From NCBI RefSeq assembly GCF_017104645.1, contig NZ_JAAGPF010000019.1, forward strand, positions 1 through 46,434: 46,434 bases of DNA, read 5' to 3'. The notes beneath the pieces are model-generated. The model was not told the DNA's origin, did no database searches, and was given only the letters and a program-made list of their open reading frames with translations. Shown here one piece after another: positions 9,203-17,584 of the stretch. Both the position numbers and the translations under genes were made by a program. Within the stretch, counting starts at the first letter, position 1. Every line of letters starts with the position of its first letter. The DNA comes from Burkholderia sp. Ac-20379. Its GTDB lineage: Bacteria > Pseudomonadota > Gammaproteobacteria > Burkholderiales > Burkholderiaceae.

Positions 9203-9713
9203 GTTATCTCCTTGTTCGGTCGTTGAGACAAACCGGGCGCTTCTAGATGGCAGCGCGCCGGTGGTGACTACGAAAGTGTCAGATCACATGTTCGCCGATC
9301 CGTTCCGGGAAGTGCGCAACAGTTTGTTAAGTTGCCTGCCGAAACGTGACGAGACGTATCCAAGTGTTTCGAGGGGGAGGTGGCCCCGTGATCGCTGGTC
9401 TTGCGATGAGGGCTTCGATGGCGCCGTGCCGAGGATGAGCCGGCGCGGACGATCTGGGACAAGCGGGAAAGACGCGGTAAAGACGCGATGAAGGGAAACG
9501 ATGCGAAATCCGCCGTCAGCCTACGCCCCGGTTCTTCGACCGATGGCGTAGTGTGTTTGCTGAGCGGTGGCCCCGTCGCATTTGCAAGCATGATCGCAAA
9601 AAATGCCGTCCACGACTGTTAAGCACTTATAAATACATCGCGGCAATCGTGACATCGTCATACGGGGCCGGGCACCTATTTTCTCGGCGCGTTCAGGCGC
9701 CGAAAACCGGAGT
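9203..9713. other. intergenic region, no supported gene
   Basis: 511 bases between the start of the small secreted protein (9202) and the end of the ClC gene (9714). Two short open frames on opposite strands (9261-9491 and 9268-9591) overlap each other and lack ribosome sites, signal peptides or plausible composition. A modest AT-rich patch lies at 9595-9650. Nothing else was found. Confidence 0.4.
9684..9703 (-). terminator. possible terminator hairpin after the ClC gene
   Basis: 7-bp inverted repeat TCGGCGC/GCGCCGA with a 6-base loop, starting 11 bases past the ClC stop. There is no T-run, so this may be only a stabilising 3' stem. Confidence 0.35.
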
Positions 9714-11498
9714 TCAGCGCGCGCGGATCATCCTGCGCGCCGGGCGGCTTGGCCGCATCGCGTGGAAGCGCTCGCGCTTGTGTTCCTCGTCGAAATGGCG
9801 AAGCGCCGGCTTGACCAGATCGCTGCGCGACACGATGCCGGCGAGTTGCCGTGTGTGCGGATCGGTCAGCACCGGCAGCCGTTCCAACTCGTGCACGGCC
9901 AGCCGGGTGGCGACCAGCCGGCAGGTTTCGTCGGCCAGCGCGTAGGCGCCGCGCGACTGGCCGTGCAGCGCGTCGCCGAGCGTCGCGTCGGGGCCGAAAG
10001 CGGTGTGGATCCGCTCCAGCGTCGCGCGGTCGAGCATCGTCACGAACGCGCCGTCGCGCAGCACCGGGTAGGCGCGATGGCGCTGGTCGGCGGCGAAGCC
10101 GGTTTGGCGCGCGGCGGCGATCGTCATGGCCGCGTCGAGCGCGATCGCCTCGCGCGTCATGACGTCCGCGACGTGGTGGCGTTCGAGCGGATCGACGCCG
10201 TATTCGCGGTAGATGTGATACCCGCGCCGCGCGATTTTCTCGGTCATGATCGAGCGGCGCATCACCACCGCCGAGAAACCGTGCGCCACCAGCGTGGCGG
10301 CCAGCAGCGGCAGCAGCGCGTTGGCGTCGTGCGTGAGCCCGAACGCGAACACCACGGCCGTGAGCGGCGCACCGAGCGTCGCGCCGAGCGTGGCGGCCAT
10401 GCACACCAGCGGCCACAGCGCGGGATCGTTGCCGGGCAGCACCGCGCCGATCACGGTGCCGAGGCCCGCGCCGAGCATCAGCAGCGGTGCGAGCACGCCG
10501 CCCGAGGTGCCGGAGCCGAGCGCGATCACCCAGATCAGCGCCTTCACGGCCAGGATCGCCAGCACCACCTGCAAGGCCAGATGGCCGTGCAGCAGATCGC
10601 CGATCACGTCGTAGCCCACGCCGAACGCGCGCGGTTCGAGCCAGCCGCCGATGCCCACCGCGACGCCGCCGAGCGCGGGCCACCACATCCAGTGCAGCGG
10701 CAGCTTGCCGAACGCATCCTCGGTGCGATAGAGCGCGGCCGACAGCCCGCTGGCCAGCGCGCCCGACAGCAGCCCGGCGATCAGGCAGATGCCGAGCGCC
10801 GAGGTGGACGGCGCCGCCGTGGTCAACGGAAACAGCGGCTCGGCGCCGAAGCACAGCGCCCGCGCGAAACCGGCCACCGCGCAGGCCAGCGCGACCGGCA
10901 GGAAACTGCGCGGCCGCCATTCGAACAGCAGCAATTCCACGGCGAGCAGCACGGCGGCCACCGGCGTGCCGAACACGGCCGTCATGCCGGCCGCGGCGCC
11001 AGCCACCAGCAGCGTCTTGCGCTCGGCCGCCGTCACCTTGAAGCACTGCGCGATCAGCGAGCCCAGCGCGCCACCGGTCATGATGATCGGGCCTTCCGCG
11101 CCGAACGGGCCGCCGCTGCCGATCACGATGCCCGACGACAGCGGCTTGAGCACCGCCACCTTCGGCGACATCCGGCTCTTGCCGAACAGGATCGCCTCGA
11201 TCGCCTCCGGAATGCCGTGGCCGCGAATCTTCTCCGAGCCGTAGCGCGCGATCAGGCCCACGATCAGCCCGCCGATCACCGGCACCCCGATCACCCACGC
11301 GCCGAGCGCATGGCCGGCCGGCGAGCGGTCGGCGAACGACCAGTGGCCGAAGAAGAACAGGTTCGTGAACAGGTGGATCAGGTTCAGCAGCACGACCGCG
11401 GCGAGCGTGCTGGTCACGCCGATCACGGCGGCGAGCACGGCGATACGGGGCAGGCGGACATTGGGCGCGAAATCGCGCTGGTGTGGAGCGGCGTGCAT
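9714..11498 (-). CDS. ClC-family chloride channel/antiporter with C-terminal CBS pair
   Basis: 594-residue inner-membrane protein. Residues about 20-430 form the ClC core with the three anion-selectivity motifs: GHGIP (93-97), GAEGP (133-137) carrying the gating glutamate E135, and GTSGGVLAP further on. A glutamate in FEWRP aligns with the internal proton glutamate of E. coli ClC, which favours a Cl-/H+ exchanger over a channel (inference). Residues about 455-580 hold two CBS domains (HHVADVMTREAI; LAGIVSRSDLV), absent from E. coli ClcA and probably binding an adenine nucleotide. The gene lies 25 bases downstream of the MarR gene on the same strand and is probably co-transcribed with it, under the operator at 11978-11994. 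Confidence 0.93.
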   Translation of the reverse strand: MHAAPHQRDFAPNVRLPRIAVLAAVIGVTSTLAAVVLLNLIHLFTNLFFFGHWSFADRSPAGHALGAWVIGVPVIGGLIVGLIARYGSEKIRGHGIPEAIEAILFGKSRMSPKVAVLKPLSSGIVIGSGGPFGAEGPIIMTGGALGSLIAQCFKVTAAERKTLLVAGAAAGMTAVFGTPVAAVLLAVELLLFEWRPRSFLPVALACAVAGFARALCFGAEPLFPLTTAAPSTSALGICLIAGLLSGALASGLSAALYRTEDAFGKLPLHWMWWPALGGVAVGIGGWLEPRAFGVGYDVIGDLLHGHLALQVVLAILAVKALIWVIALGSGTSGGVLAPLLMLGAGLGTVIGAVLPGNDPALWPLVCMAATLGATLGAPLTAVVFAFGLTHDANALLPLLAATLVAHGFSAVVMRRSIMTEKIARRGYHIYREYGVDPLERHHVADVMTREAIALDAAMTIAAARQTGFAADQRHRAYPVLRDGAFVTMLDRATLERIHTAFGPDATLGDALHGQSRGAYALADETCRLVATRLAVHELERLPVLTDPHTRQLAGIVSRSDLVKPALRHFDEEHKRERFHAMRPSRPARRMIRAR

Positions 11499-11523
11499 GG
11501 CGGGCGACGGAACAGTAAGGAAA

Positions 11524-11937
11524 TCAGTAGTCGATCTGCGGCACCTGGAAGGCGCCGCGCAGGGATTTGAGTTCGGCGCGATGCAGCGCGGCGAGCCGCG
11601 TCAGCACGGTTTCGCCGGCTTCGAGCAGATGCACTTCCACCTGCCGCCGGTCGCTTTCGCTGGTGCGGCGCTGCACGAGGCCGAGCGCCTCGCAGCGCGT
11701 CACCAGCGCGACCACGCCGTGATGCTGGGCTTGCAGCCGCTCGGCCAGCTCCCCGATCGTGGCCCATTCGCGGGCCGGGAAGCCCTTGATATGCAGCAAC
11801 AGCAGGTACTGGAGCGGCGTCACGCCTTCGGTCTGGGCGGCGCGCTCCGAGAAGCGCTCGAAGCGCCGCATGTGATAACGGAAGTCGGAAAGCTGCTCGA
11901 AATCGCGTTTCTGCAGCAAGGGGGGCGTGTCGCTCAT
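11524..11937 (-). CDS. MarR-family transcriptional regulator
   Basis: 137-residue winged-helix regulator from ATG at 11937 (MSDTPPLLQKRDFEQLSDFR). The MarR fold is visible: TPLQYLLLLHIKG (helix 2), ATIGELAERLQ (HTH), ALVTRCEALGLVQRRTSESDRR (recognition helix and wing with the DxRR signature). MarR dimers bind palindromes and release them on ligand or oxidant binding; no regulatory cysteine is evident in the N-terminal region. The gene precedes the ClC gene in the same direction and follows the HPP/CBS gene by 119 bases. The palindrome 40 bases upstream of its own start recurs upstream of the HPP/CBS gene, so it probably represses both units and itself. A longer in-frame reading to 13104 is a shadow of the HPP gene. 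Confidence 0.92.
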   Translation of the reverse strand: MSDTPPLLQKRDFEQLSDFRYHMRRFERFSERAAQTEGVTPLQYLLLLHIKGFPAREWATIGELAERLQAQHHGVVALVTRCEALGLVQRRTSESDRRQVEVHLLEAGETVLTRLAALHRAELKSLRGAFQVPQIDY

Positions 11938-11977
11938 CGTGATTCCTGGAAGCCGGGTTCGTGCGGAATCGATGAAT

Positions 11978-11994
11978 ATATCACGACATGATAT
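11978..11994 (-). promoter_or_regulatory. predicted MarR operator upstream of marR-clc
   Basis: ATATC-ACGACAT-GATAT, with arms extending to 7 bp (TATATCA...TGATATA, 11977-11995), lies 40 bases before the MarR start codon. On the minus strand it overlaps a -10-like TATATT. The same 5-7-5 arrangement occurs at 13256-13272. Binding by the adjacent MarR protein is inferred. Confidence 0.65.
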
Positions 11995-12056
11995 AAATGG
12001 CCGAAGTTTGGCGACCAGGGGCAGGGATCGACGCATGCGGTTCTCGGTCTTGTCGG

Positions 12057-13217
12057 TCAGGCGGCCTTCAATACCTGCGTGCGCCGGTACAGTCCGGCAA
12101 TCAGGTCGGCCTGAGTGACCAGCCCGACCGGCCGTGCGGCCGCGTCGACCACGACGATCACCGGTTCGCCCGCTTCGGCGAACCGCGGTACGAGATCCGT
12201 GATCGGCTCGGTCGACAGGATGGTCGGGACGTCGGCAATCACCAGGCTGGCGATTGCCGGGTCGCGTTTCGCGTCGATCACGGCAGGATGGGCCGAAGCC
12301 GCCGAGGCCGCCGAAGCGAGCGGCGCGAGCGCGTCGCGCGTGACGATGCCGAGCAGGCGTTGCGTGGCGTCGACCACCGGCAGCGCGCTCGCGCCGAGGC
12401 GATCCAGCATGGCCAGCGCAGCGGCGACGCGCGTGTCGGCGTTCAGGCGGGCCTCGGGGTGCGCGGCGATGTCCGCGCAGCTCAGTGCGCCGAAGGTGCG
12501 CGCGTAGGCGTGCAGCTCGGTTTCGCGCAGCAGGGCGTCGAGATCGTCGGTCGACACGTCGAGCCATTCGGTGCGGCGCTTCAGCACCGCTTCGAGATCC
12601 TCGCGCGAAAAGCCGCCCGCCGGCCGTTGTTGCGCCTCGCGCGGCGCGGCGGCGCGGTGCGGGTAGCGGTGGCCGGTCAGCGCGTGATAGATGAGCGCGG
12701 CCACCAGCAGCGCGGCCGATTGCAGGGCGATGGGCTCCAGCACGAAACCGAAGCCGAGCGCATGCACGGCCGGCCCGCCGACCACGGCCGTCAGCGCCAC
12801 CGCGCCCGACGGCGGATGCACGCAGCGCAACGCCAGCATCGCGCCGATGGCCAGCGCGATCGCCAACGCGGCCGCGCCCACCGGATCGGCGATCCAGCGT
12901 GCGCAGGCCACGCCGACGGTGGCCGCCACCAGGTTGCCGCCCAGCAGCGACCAAGGCTGTGCGAGCGGGCTGGCGGGCACCGCGAACAGCAGCACCGCCG
13001 ACGCGCCCATCGGCGCCACCAGCAGCGGCATCGCCTCGGGAATGCCCGGCAGCATGCGCATCGTGAGCCCCACGCAGGCGATCCCGACCAGTGCGCCGAC
13101 GCACGAGCGCAGCCGCTCGCGGGCGCTCAGCGTCACGGGCGCCGGAGCGAAACCGAGCAGCCAGGCGCGCAGGCGCGAGGCGGTCGAGGCGGGGGAATGC
13201 GGGGTGACGGATGGCAT
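12057..13217 (-). CDS. HPP-family integral membrane protein with CBS domain pair
   Basis: 386 residues. Residues about 30-200 form the HPP domain with four to five membrane helices and the signature RCVHPPSGAVAL; HPP proteins include a chloroplast nitrite transporter, but bacterial substrates are mostly unknown. After a soluble linker, residues about 240-380 carry two CBS domains (DTRVAAALAMLDRLGASALP...GIVTRDAL; TILSTEPITDLVPRF...VGLVTQADLIAGL), likely a nucleotide-sensing module like that on the nearby ClC protein. Start taken at ATG 13217, 38 bases downstream of the operator palindrome. Its pairing with a CBS-bearing ClC protein and a MarR regulator suggests a shared role in anion handling under stress (inference). 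Confidence 0.92.
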   Translation of the reverse strand: MPSVTPHSPASTASRLRAWLLGFAPAPVTLSARERLRSCVGALVGIACVGLTMRMLPGIPEAMPLLVAPMGASAVLLFAVPASPLAQPWSLLGGNLVAATVGVACARWIADPVGAAALAIALAIGAMLALRCVHPPSGAVALTAVVGGPAVHALGFGFVLEPIALQSAALLVAALIYHALTGHRYPHRAAAPREAQQRPAGGFSREDLEAVLKRRTEWLDVSTDDLDALLRETELHAYARTFGALSCADIAAHPEARLNADTRVAAALAMLDRLGASALPVVDATQRLLGIVTRDALAPLASAASAASAHPAVIDAKRDPAIASLVIADVPTILSTEPITDLVPRFAEAGEPVIVVVDAAARPVGLVTQADLIAGLYRRTQVLKAA

Positions 13218-13610
13218 GGCGAAAGCGGTTGGCGGCAGTCGGACGAGCGCGAATTATATCTCAACATGATATTTATCATGGTGCATCGGTGCCGACATGG
13301 TGCGTTTTTGCTCCGTTTCGAAACGAAAATGTTCAATAACTGTGCGAGTGGAGCAAGGTTTCGCGATGGATGCCGAGGTGCGCAGCTAGACGAGCCACGT
13401 GAATTCGTGATGAATCGGGTGCGCGATGTGCGGCGAGCAGGCGTACAATTCGCGCCAATCCGCTTGTTTCACATTCCATTCCATAACATGCCGCTCGCGA
13501 TACCGTCCTCCTGCCCGCTGCCAAGGCCGAGGTCGGGCTGCCTTCGCCGAGCGGGCCGCGCGGCCTGCGCCGTCGCGGTCTTGCGCCACCCACCGTCTCC
13601 CTGAATCCCC
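13218..13610. other. divergent intergenic region between HPP/CBS and LysR genes
   Basis: 393 bases. The left end holds the operator and TATAAT box of the HPP/CBS gene. The rest should carry the LysR promoter; short open frames run through it on both strands, but none has a ribosome site or a recognisable product. Confidence 0.45.
13253..13272 (-). promoter_or_regulatory. HPP/CBS promoter -10 overlapped by predicted MarR operator
   Basis: ATATC-TCAACAT-GATAT (13256-13272) matches the operator upstream of marR (ATATC-ACGACAT-GATAT), including the shared inner ACAT. On the minus strand it overlaps a perfect TATAAT (13253-13258), so bound regulator would block RNA polymerase. I could not see a good -35 box. 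Confidence 0.65.
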
Positions 13611-14567
13611 ATGGACATGCTCGAAAACATGCGGCTGTTCGTGCGCGTCGTCGAGGCCGGCAGCTTCACCGCCGTTGCCAAGGAAATCGCCGCCACGACA
13701 GCGCAGGTATCACGCGCCGTCTCGAATCTCGAGGCTCACGTTCAGACGCGCCTGCTGCATCGCACGACGCGCCATCTCGGCATGACCGAGAGCGGCCAGC
13801 GCTACTTCGAACGCGCGAAATCGATCCTCGCCGAAATCGATCATGCGAACGCCGAGGCGCGCAACGCACTGCTCAAACCGAGCGGGCGGATGCGCATCCA
13901 TGCCATGACGGGGCTGGGGCAGAGCCATGTGGTGCCGGCCGTGGTGCGCTATCAGGAAGACAACCCCGAGGTGTCGGTCGACCTGACGCTCGCGCAGCGC
14001 ATGCCGAACCTCGTCGAGGAAGGCTATGACGTCTCGATCGTGACGGCGGCGCAGTTGCCCGATTCGGGCTATGTCGCGCAGACCTGCGGCGAAAGCTGCA
14101 GCGTGCTGGTGGCGTCGCGCGACTATCTGGCGAGCCACGGCACGCCGAAGACGCCCGAGGATCTTCGCAAGCATGTCTGCCTGCGGCTCGACACGCCGTC
14201 GGCGCCGGGCGGCGAGTGGCGCCTCGAAGGCAGCGACGGCGAGGAATTGCGCTACGAATTGCCGGCTTCGCCGTTTCAGGTGAACGTGCCCGACGCGCTG
14301 GCCGTGGCGCTGCGCTCGGGGCGCGGCATCGGCTCGATCGCGCTCTACACGGCGATCGACGACCTGCGCTCCGGGCGGCTCGTGCGTGTGCTGCCGAACT
14401 ACCGGCTGCACACGATCCATGTGTTTGCCGTGTATGCGTCGCGCCGCTATCTCGACGCGAAGACGCGCACGTTTCTCGATCACCTGCGGACGACGCTCAC
14501 GCCGGCGCTGGCCAACGATCTTGTCGAGCTGGAGCGGCTCGCCAGCCCGGTGGCGGCTGGCGCTTGA
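13611..14567 (+). CDS. LysR-family transcriptional regulator
   Basis: 318 residues. The N-terminal winged HTH (MDMLENMRLFVRVVEAGSFT ... TAQVSRAVSNLEAHVQTRLLHRTTR, residues 1-60) is canonical LysR. Residues about 90-300 form the periplasmic-binding-like effector domain, in the CrgA/DsdC-type subgroup by the phrase GRMRIHAMTGLGQSHVVPA. It is transcribed away from the HPP/CBS gene, and its 3' end converges on the Ca2+/H+ antiporter gene with a hairpin between. LysR proteins usually control a divergent neighbour, which would be the HPP/CBS gene, but that promoter already has a MarR-like operator, so the target is open. Confidence 0.93.
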   Translation: MDMLENMRLFVRVVEAGSFTAVAKEIAATTAQVSRAVSNLEAHVQTRLLHRTTRHLGMTESGQRYFERAKSILAEIDHANAEARNALLKPSGRMRIHAMTGLGQSHVVPAVVRYQEDNPEVSVDLTLAQRMPNLVEEGYDVSIVTAAQLPDSGYVAQTCGESCSVLVASRDYLASHGTPKTPEDLRKHVCLRLDTPSAPGGEWRLEGSDGEELRYELPASPFQVNVPDALAVALRSGRGIGSIALYTAIDDLRSGRLVRVLPNYRLHTIHVFAVYASRRYLDAKTRTFLDHLRTTLTPALANDLVELERLASPVAAGA

Positions 14568-14579
14568 GCGCCGGGTGCC

Positions 14580-14605
14580 GGCCGGGCGCGCGTCGCCGCC
14601 CGGCC
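14580..14605. terminator. terminator-like hairpin between LysR and antiporter genes
   Basis: 9-bp perfect stem GGCCGGGCG (14580-14588) with CGCCCGGCC (14597-14605), between convergent stops at 14567 and 14616. No T-run on either side. Confidence 0.45.
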
Positions 14606-14615
14606 AGGCGCGCGT

Positions 14616-15704
14616 TCAGTGCGTGATCGATAGGAACAGGTAGGCGGCGAACAGCGACAAGTGCACCACGCCCTGCAGCACTGTGGTGCGCCCCGTGCTG
14701 AGCGTCAGCGTGCTGACCAGCAGCGTCAGCGACAGCAGCGCGGTTTCCATCGAGCCCACGCCGAGCGTGAGCGGCTGGCCGGTCCAGACGAACACGGCCG
14801 CCACCGTCGGAATGGTCAGCCCGATGCTGGCCAGCGCCGAGCCGAGCGCGAGATTGAGGCTGGTCTGCAGGCGGTTGGCGCGCGCCGCGCCCACCGCGGC
14901 CAGGCCTTCGGGCAGCAGCACCAGCGCGGCGATCACGATCCCCACTGCGGCTTCCGGCGCGCCCAGTTGCGCCACGCCGCGCTCGACGGCCGGCGACAGC
15001 AGCTTCGCCAGCAGCACCACCGCCACCAGCGCGACGAACAGAAAGATCATGCTGACCAGCGCCACCTTGCCGCTCGGCGGCACCGCGTGGACGGATTCGT
15101 CGGCGCTGTCGGGCACCAGGAAGTAATCGCGGTGGCGCACCGTCTGCACGAACACGAACACGCCGTACAGCACCAGCGACGACACGCCCGCGAACGCCAG
15201 TTGCGAGGTGGAGAATTGCGGGCCGGGCGCGGCGCTCAGGTAGTTCGGCATGACCAGCGACAGCACTGCCAGCGAGGCCAGCACGGCCAGCGCCTTGTTC
15301 GCGCCGCGCCCCTGGAAATCCTGCTCGCCGTGTTTCCAGCCGCCCACCAGCAGGCACAGCCCGACGATCCCGTTGCAGACGATCATCACCGCCGCGAACA
15401 CCGTGTCGCGCGCGAGCCCGGCCTTCTCCGGGCCGGACGACAGCATCACCGAGACGATCAGCGCCACTTCAATGACCGTGACGGCGATCGCGAGCACCAG
15501 CGTGCCGAACGGCTCGCCGACGCGATGCGCGATCACTTCGGCGTGGTGAACGGCCGCGAACACGGCGCCGGCCAGCGCCGCCGCAACGAAGACGAGCGCG
15601 AATCCGCTGTCGGCCGCGATCACGCGCGACAGACCCAGGACGACCCAGGCGGCGAGCGGCGCCCAGAGGGTCCAGCGAGGCAAGGCATTCGAGGAGTGCG
15701 GCAT
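14616..15704 (-). CDS. ChaA-type Ca2+(Na+,K+)/H+ antiporter
   Basis: 362-residue inner-membrane cation/proton antiporter of the CaCA superfamily. Two inverted halves are visible, each with the acidic signature helix: GEPFGTLVLAIAVTVIEVAL with E79, and APEAAVGIVIAALVLLPEGL with E266. These glutamates bind the cation. About eleven hydrophobic segments fill the protein, with a hydrophilic loop (HRDYFLVPDSADESVHAVPP, 191-210) between the halves. The ATG at 15704 (MPHSSNALPRW) places a membrane segment shortly after the start; the open frame to 15848 adds only basic, non-family sequence. Role: export of Ca2+ or monovalent cations at alkaline pH. Monocistronic and divergent from the MarC gene. Confidence 0.92.
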   Translation of the reverse strand: MPHSSNALPRWTLWAPLAAWVVLGLSRVIAADSGFALVFVAAALAGAVFAAVHHAEVIAHRVGEPFGTLVLAIAVTVIEVALIVSVMLSSGPEKAGLARDTVFAAVMIVCNGIVGLCLLVGGWKHGEQDFQGRGANKALAVLASLAVLSLVMPNYLSAAPGPQFSTSQLAFAGVSSLVLYGVFVFVQTVRHRDYFLVPDSADESVHAVPPSGKVALVSMIFLFVALVAVVLLAKLLSPAVERGVAQLGAPEAAVGIVIAALVLLPEGLAAVGAARANRLQTSLNLALGSALASIGLTIPTVAAVFVWTGQPLTLGVGSMETALLSLTLLVSTLTLSTGRTTVLQGVVHLSLFAAYLFLSITH

Positions 15705-15927
15705 CGGGAATCCTGTGGTCCGGGTGAGGGCGACGACGATTCTAGCAGGCGGGCCGCCATGGTCAGGCCCTGCGATCGGCATAGGCCGAACGGCCGCCTT
15801 GACCGCGTTCCGACGCGATGGCGAAATGTTTCGTCCGGTTTCGTTCAACCGGGCGATTCAGGCGCGAAGCGCTGCACTACAATGGCGCCGGCCCCGATTT
15901 CGAACCCCGCTCCGCCTTCTTTCCGCG

Positions 15928-16593
15928 ATGATCATCGACCGTCTGATTTCTGAAATCCTGTTCGGCTTCACCGGCCTGATGGGCATCATCAATCCCTTCG
16001 GTATCGCCTTCCTGTTTCTCGAGCGCACCGATTCGCTGAACGAGCGTCAACGGGCCGTGCTGGCGCGCAAGGTCGCGATCAACGCGTTCATCGTGCTGCT
16101 GGTGGCGTTTTTCCTCGGCACGCCGGTGCTGCATTTCTTCGGGATTTCGATGGAAGCGCTGCGGATCGGCGGCGGCTTCGCGGTGGCCGTGTCGGGCTGG
16201 CAGATGCTGAACGCGCCCGACGTGCCGAGCAGCGACGCCGTCAAGCCGATCGATCCGCGCAACGTGATGGCGCGCGCCTTCTTTCCGCTGACGATCCCGT
16301 TGACGGTCGGCCCCGGTTCGATCGCCACGGCCATTGCGCTGAATGCGAACCGCACCCACAAGCTGTCGGAGTTCCTGCTGTCGAGCATCGTGTCGGTGGC
16401 GGTTTCGGCGCTGGTTGCGCTCGTGATCTGGCAAACCTACAGCCGCGCCGAAGTGCTGGCCCGTTACCTCGGCGTCGAAGGCACCAAGGTCGCGCAGCGC
16501 GTGTCGGCGTTCCTGCTGCTGTGCGTGGGCGTGCAGATCATGCTGACCGGCTTCTCGGCGTTCCTGCAGCCGCTGGCCGATCAGATCAAGTAA
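15928..16593 (+). CDS. MarC-family integral membrane protein
   Basis: 221 residues with six hydrophobic segments, start at ATG 15928 (MIIDRLISEILFGFTGLMGI). The family signature NPFGIAFLFLERT near residues 22-34 and FFPLTIPLTVGPGSIATAI mark a MarC/UPF0056 protein of the inner membrane. The family's function is unsettled; earlier links to multidrug resistance were not upheld, and some members may move small metabolites. Its stop (16591-16593) directly abuts the stop of the convergent CPBP gene (16594-16596), leaving no room for an intergenic terminator. Confidence 0.93.
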   Translation: MIIDRLISEILFGFTGLMGIINPFGIAFLFLERTDSLNERQRAVLARKVAINAFIVLLVAFFLGTPVLHFFGISMEALRIGGGFAVAVSGWQMLNAPDVPSSDAVKPIDPRNVMARAFFPLTIPLTVGPGSIATAIALNANRTHKLSEFLLSSIVSVAVSALVALVIWQTYSRAEVLARYLGVEGTKVAQRVSAFLLLCVGVQIMLTGFSAFLQPLADQIK

Positions 16594-17463
16594 TCATCCG
16601 CCGTGCATCGCGCGCAGCGGATAGGTGAACAACGCAAAATGGATCACGTCGAAGCTGGCGTGCGCGAGCCAGGCCGCACGCAGGCCGCCGAACCGGTAGG
16701 CGAGGCCGTAGCCGATCCCGGCCAGCGTCGCCAGGGCAACCAGCACGACGCCGCCCGCGGCGTGAGCGGCGCCGAACAACAACGCCGCGATCGCCACCGC
16801 GATCCATTGGCCGCCGCCCACCCGGGCCAGGCCGATCCCGAGCCCGCGCTGGATCCAGCCCCGGAAGAAGGCCTCTTCGGCCAGCGTCACGATCAGCAGG
16901 TTGTTCAGTAGCCACAGCCAGCCGAACGCGGGCCATTTCGGCGCGAAGCCCACGGCGCCGGCGGCGAAGGCGATCGGCAGGCTGATCAGCAACACGCAGG
17001 CGGCGGCCGCGACGCCAATCGGCGCGGCCTTGGCCCAGCGTGCCGGCCGCACGGCCGACGGCAGCACCCACAGCAGCCACAGGCCGATCAGCGCCTTGTC
17101 GGCATTCAAATACATCGTGAACGGCACGGCGTCGGGCGTGATCCGCACGCCGTGCAGTACGCGCAGGTTGTGGAAGCCCGGCGCCAGATGCAGCAGCAGC
17201 GCGCCTCCCAGCACGGTAAACAGAACGCCGGCCGCGATTCGCAGCGGCCATGCGCGTCCCGCTGCGATGGCGTAGGCGGCGATGCCGAGCCCAGCCAGCG
17301 ACGCGAACGCTAGCGGCGCGAGCAGGCCGAGCGCGAACGCCGAGCCGTAACCGAGCAAACCGAGAATCAGGCTCGCGGACCTGAGCCGGGGGCACCACGC
17401 CAGCAGCGCGGCGGCGAAGATTGCCGCCCAGGGCAGCAGTATCGTCGTCGGGAAATCGGACAT
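16594..17463 (-). CDS. CPBP-family intramembrane metalloprotease
   Basis: 289-residue polytopic membrane protein of the CaaX protease/bacteriocin-processing (CPBP, Abi) family. The three catalytic motifs lie in membrane helices: EExxxR as EEAFFR (E196, E197, R201), FGAAH (H234), and HASFDVIHF (H268, D272). The first half (residues 10-170) adds several extra helices. Bacterial CPBP proteins are implicated in peptide maturation or self-immunity; no bacteriocin-like gene is nearby, so the substrate is unknown. Start at ATG 17463 (MSDFPTTILLPWAAIF). Confidence 0.9.
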   Translation of the reverse strand: MSDFPTTILLPWAAIFAAALLAWCPRLRSASLILGLLGYGSAFALGLLAPLAFASLAGLGIAAYAIAAGRAWPLRIAAGVLFTVLGGALLLHLAPGFHNLRVLHGVRITPDAVPFTMYLNADKALIGLWLLWVLPSAVRPARWAKAAPIGVAAAACVLLISLPIAFAAGAVGFAPKWPAFGWLWLLNNLLIVTLAEEAFFRGWIQRGLGIGLARVGGGQWIAVAIAALLFGAAHAAGGVVLVALATLAGIGYGLAYRFGGLRAAWLAHASFDVIHFALFTYPLRAMHGG

Positions 17464-17547
17464 TTCTGAAGGGAGAAGTCGCGCGGGCTCACATCATAGT
17501 GCGTGAGCGGCGTTTCCTGCCGCGAACCGGGCGCTCGGCCCGGTAAG

Positions 17548-17577
17548 GGCCGTCCCGGCTGCGGAGCCGGGACGGCC
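17548..17577 (-). terminator. terminator-like hairpin after the FAH-family gene
   Basis: 13-bp perfect inverted repeat GGCCGTCCCGGCT/AGCCGGGACGGCC with a GCGG loop, 7 bases past the stop at 17585. There is no clear U-tract, but the stem is exceptionally stable. Confidence 0.6.
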
Positions 17578-17584
17578 ATCCTGG

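Noticed and set aside
9261..9591. Two overlapping short frames on opposite strands
   Set aside because: No ribosome sites, signal peptides or recognisable composition; mutually exclusive and probably chance.
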